A stretch of DNA of 64,000 nucleotides, taken from NCBI RefSeq assembly GCF_000429325.1, contig NZ_AUBQ01000014.1, positions 1 through 64,000 on the forward strand. The letters are read 5' to 3'. Below are positions 61,697-64,000 of the stretch, piece by piece (position 1 is the stretch's first letter; the number at the start of each line of letters is the position of its first letter). The DNA comes from Fundidesulfovibrio putealis DSM 16056 (GTDB lineage: Bacteria; Desulfobacterota; Desulfovibrionia; Desulfovibrionales; Desulfovibrionaceae). A program made the translations under genes and the position numbers. The notes under the pieces were generated by a model. That model did not search any database. It saw only the letters and a list, made by a program, of their open reading frames with translations, and was not told the origin of the DNA.

Positions 61697-62913
61697 GCCC
61701 GTCCCCTCGCGCCGTCGTGAACACGGCCTGACATGAAGCTTGTCAGGCAACGGTCCAGGGTCCCCCCGACCACATCCCAGTCGTAACGCTTGGAAACCAT
61801 GTCCCTGGCGGCTGCCCCCATCCGCATGCGCGCTCCGGGATCGCCCAGCAACCTCGCCACCTCTGCCGCGAAATCACTCGGAGAATCCATCAGCGAGATT
61901 TCCTCTCCCTCCACCGCCTCGATCCCTTCCGCGCCGATGCGCGTGGACACGACCGCCTTGCCTGCGGCCATGGCCTCCAGGATTTTCAGGCGCGTCCCAC
62001 CGCCGACCAGCAACGGCACAACCACCACGGCAGCCCTGGCCAAGTACGGAGCGACCTCCGGCACGTCAGCGTAAACCGCCACGTTGGGTCCTTCCATGGC
62101 GCGAATTGCCGGGCCGGGATTCTTGCCCACGATGGAAAGGCGCACTCCCGGACAGGACTTGAGCAGGTGGGGGAGAATCTCATCCACCAGGAAATGCGCG
62201 CCGGAGACGTTGGCGTGATAGTCCATACGCCCGACGAACACGATTTCGTTGTCCTGGGCCGCTGCCTGGCCGGAATCGTAGGCGTCGCACCAGACGCCGT
62301 TGGGGATGACCTCCATGGAGGCGGTGACGCCCATGCTCATCAAAAGCGCCTTGTCCTGCTCCGAACAGACCGTGACCAGATCGAAAAACCGGGTGACGTC
62401 GCGCTCGTAACGCTCCAACTTGGCGGCGGTGATCCTGGCATAGAGCGATTTCGCGGGGGAACGCTCCTGGCGGGCGAACCGGGCCATGAGGCTGGACTCC
62501 ACGTTATGCATGTCCAGCACCTTCAAGGGGAACGGCAGGTTGAGGACGTACTGGGCCATCACCACGTCTTCGACCTGTACGGCGTCGTACTCATGCTGCG
62601 CCGCCATGGCCTCGATCTCACGGGCGAAATCGTCCTGGCGGTAGTTGAACACCGGGAAAGGCTCGGGGAGAATCAAGCCGCGCAAGAGATCCACCGGCGA
62701 ATAGGCCTTGCTCCGACGCACGGACCTGACCGTCCGCAATACGCCCGAAAGGGCGTCCAGGTCCGCATCATCGGCGTCACTGCCCGAATACGACAACAAG
62801 TCCACATGGTTGCCGCGAGACGCGAGCGCCCGGATGAGGGCGGAGGTGCGCATCTTCCATCCGTCGTCAGGAGGAACAGGCACTCTGGCGGTTATGACGA
62901 GGATATTCTTCAT
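61693..62913 (-). CDS. glycosyltransferase family 4, exosortase-system type
   Basis: This 406-residue protein begins KNILVITARVPVPPDDGWKMR, a start shared by the exosortase-linked transferases (TIGR03087-like, from memory). It contains VLDMHNVESSLMARFA, IVFVGRMDYHANVSGAHFLV and a donor site LLVGGGTRLKILEAMAAGKAVVST. ATG 62913 lies 2 bp after the preceding gene. It has no membrane segment. Confidence 0.91.
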   Translation of the reverse strand: MKNILVITARVPVPPDDGWKMRTSALIRALASRGNHVDLLSYSGSDADDADLDALSGVLRTVRSVRRSKAYSPVDLLRGLILPEPFPVFNYRQDDFAREIEAMAAQHEYDAVQVEDVVMAQYVLNLPFPLKVLDMHNVESSLMARFARQERSPAKSLYARITAAKLERYERDVTRFFDLVTVCSEQDKALLMSMGVTASMEVIPNGVWCDAYDSGQAAAQDNEIVFVGRMDYHANVSGAHFLVDEILPHLLKSCPGVRLSIVGKNPGPAIRAMEGPNVAVYADVPEVAPYLARAAVVVVPLLVGGGTRLKILEAMAAGKAVVSTRIGAEGIEAVEGEEISLMDSPSDFAAEVARLLGDPGARMRMGAAARDMVSKRYDWDVVGGTLDRCLTSFMSGRVHDGARGRA

Positions 62914-62914
62914 A

Positions 62915-63535
62915 TCACCCCTGGCCCGCAATGCAGGGCCGGGTTTTAAAATTAAACGGGCCAACGGAATGCAACGTCATGAGGGGCCGCATTCCAGCCT
63001 TGGCCAAAGCCCTGCAGGAAGCCACGTTCTCCGAGTGGACCACGGAATAGACCCGCTCTACCCCTTCATCGAACAGCTGCCGCAGAGTGAGCCGTATCGC
63101 CTTGGCGCACAGCCCCTTTCCGCGTTGCCCGGGCATGGTGACGATATGGTTTATTTCCGCATCCGCGTCGCCAAGTTTCAGGAATCTGCTGTGATCCTCG
63201 CCCTGGTGAACCCAGTGGATGTGACAGGGCGTCCCGTCTTCCCATACGCCGAAGCAGCGCCTGGACCAGCCCATTTCGTCCACATGGTACTCCCTGGGAA
63301 GCTGTTTTCCTTGCCTGTAGCTATCCAGCAACTTCAGGCTGATCTCTTTCCAGTCCAGTTCCGGAAACATGTCTGCGTATCCTGCCAGCGAATTCTTGTC
63401 GGCGAACATCACGACGAAAGTATTAATCCGAAATATGCTGTAATACAGAAACTTCACGTATTTCTGCACACCCGTCCCGTAGGATGATTCAAGACTACTC
63501 GATAAGGTCTTGAGCGAGCACAGCCTCTTCAGCAT
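62915..63535 (-). CDS. GNAT family N-acetyltransferase
   Basis: This 206-residue protein has a GNAT-like C-terminal half with the acetyl-CoA loop PGQRGKGLCAKAIR (about 138-151) and a downstream NVASCRALAKAGM motif. The N-terminal half is not recognised. ATG 63535 follows AAGGAG. It overlaps the O-antigen-ligase-like gene by 7 bp, so it belongs to the polysaccharide operon and may acylate an amino sugar or aminoacyl group. Confidence 0.82.
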   Translation of the reverse strand: MLKRLCSLKTLSSSLESSYGTGVQKYVKFLYYSIFRINTFVVMFADKNSLAGYADMFPELDWKEISLKLLDSYRQGKQLPREYHVDEMGWSRRCFGVWEDGTPCHIHWVHQGEDHSRFLKLGDADAEINHIVTMPGQRGKGLCAKAIRLTLRQLFDEGVERVYSVVHSENVASCRALAKAGMRPLMTLHSVGPFNFKTRPCIAGQG

Positions 63536-64000
63536 GCATTCTCCTTGCAATACCCTGTACGAAGTGAAGAAATACGCTGAAGAATGACCAATTGTGCGGC
63601 AAGGAACAGCATGACGCCAGAGTAGGCATGCGACAAAAACATTGCCGTCACAATAAAACCATAAAATGCACCTTCCAGACCAACAACCACATCGACCACA
63701 CGGGACGACAGCTGGTATGCGCTTGTTTGCAATCGCCGCACGTCACGAATGCAGACATACAAAAGAGACAGCAGGAGGATGAGGCCTCCGAAACCAAGTT
63801 CGGCCGCCATCTGGATCAGGAAGTTATGGGCTGCCTTCCATGCTCCGAGATCATGCTGTTGCCCTTCTGCCGCGACGAATCCTTGTACTCCGACACCAAG
63901 GAAAGGGTTCTTGATTGCGATGGAAATCCCATTCTTCCACACCTCTATCCGTCCAGCCTGGTGCGTGTAGTTATAGTCTTTCTCAGGATTAAGTATGGTG
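63529..64000 (-). CDS. O-antigen ligase / Wzy-like membrane protein (5' part beyond the window)
   Basis: The frame stays open to the window edge, continuing upstream of the first start-like codon as PEKDYNYTHQAGRIEVWKNG. NPFLGVGVQGF and AHNFLIQMAAELGFGG are the late-loop motifs of the O-antigen ligase/polymerase (Wzy_C) family, and at least three membrane helices follow. It is thus the C-terminal part of a longer protein that polymerises or ligates glycan repeat units. The gene begins outside the window to the right. Confidence 0.85.
   Translation of the reverse strand, partial: TILNPEKDYNYTHQAGRIEVWKNGISIAIKNPFLGVGVQGFVAAEGQQHDLGAWKAAHNFLIQMAAELGFGGLILLLSLLYVCIRDVRRLQTSAYQLSSRVVDVVVGLEGAFYGFIVTAMFLSHAYSGVMLFLAAQLVILQRISSLRTGYCKENAC

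Noticed and set aside
1-64000. CRISPR arrays, insertion sequences, tRNA genes, phage genes
   Set aside because: Looked for direct repeats with spacers, transposase motifs, tRNA-like cloverleaf ends and integrases; none seen. This is by eye only, so short or decayed copies could be missed.

Overview
The window comes from a high-GC, anaerobic, sulfate-reducer-like bacterium, most plausibly a Desulfovibrionaceae member (Desulfovibrio/Fundidesulfovibrio type; inferred from gene content, not tested). Clues are the cooMKLXUH plus hypA-cooF set in the order I recall for Desulfovibrio vulgaris, a sulfide:quinone reductase-like flavoprotein next to a DUF1641 protein, and an exosortase/PEP-CTERM system with PrsK/PrsR.

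Layout. (1) Positions 1-526 hold the leader and at least four tandem sigma-70 promoters of an rRNA operon that starts just beyond the left edge and is read leftwards; a decayed class II aminoacyl-tRNA synthetase end follows. (2) 1259-3548 (minus): SQR-like flavoprotein, DUF1641 protein and single-domain response regulator, behind a good sigma-54 promoter. (3) 4004-18512 (plus): a complete 14-subunit complex I operon with nuoB, nuoC and nuoD fused into one gene, closed by a bidirectional terminator. (4) 19330-30323 (minus): a CO-type energy-converting [NiFe] hydrogenase (CooMKLXUH) behind a CooA-like Crp/Fnr regulator. The hypA-cooF part is separated from cooH by a PEP-CTERM gene and an A/C-rich noncoding stretch, and has its own exact CooA-type operator. 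(5) 30825-43477: accessory genes, including a response regulator, a patatin, two PEP-CTERM proteins, a PilZ protein, and a sigma-54 regulator followed by an N-acyl amino acid synthase (FeeM)-like gene, a VAO-type flavin oxidase and a GNAT. Several of these have well-formed -24/-12 promoters. (6) 43727-64000 (minus): one long, tightly packed exopolysaccharide/exosortase operon that runs off the right edge. It holds an O-antigen ligase-like protein, GNAT, four glycosyltransferases, a methyltransferase, a secreted PcRGLX-like protein, a deacetylase, an ATP-grasp protein, a hexapeptide acyltransferase, three nucleotide-sugar enzymes (one a UDP-sulfoquinovose synthase homologue), exosortase, EpsI, PrsK and PrsR.

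How the parts fit. Complex I and the Coo hydrogenase are two related membrane ion pumps, one fed by NADH and one by ferredoxin/CO electrons through CooF. The exosortase operon makes a polysaccharide and processes PEP-CTERM proteins; its last gene, PrsR, is a sigma-54 activator, and two PEP-CTERM genes in the window have sigma-54 promoters, so a local PrsK/PrsR regulon is likely. The most novel candidate is the sigma-54-controlled FeeM-like/VAO/GNAT group at 36096-40937, which looks like a small acyl-amino-acid metabolite or signal locus. All statements rest on reading the sequence; no database search was possible.
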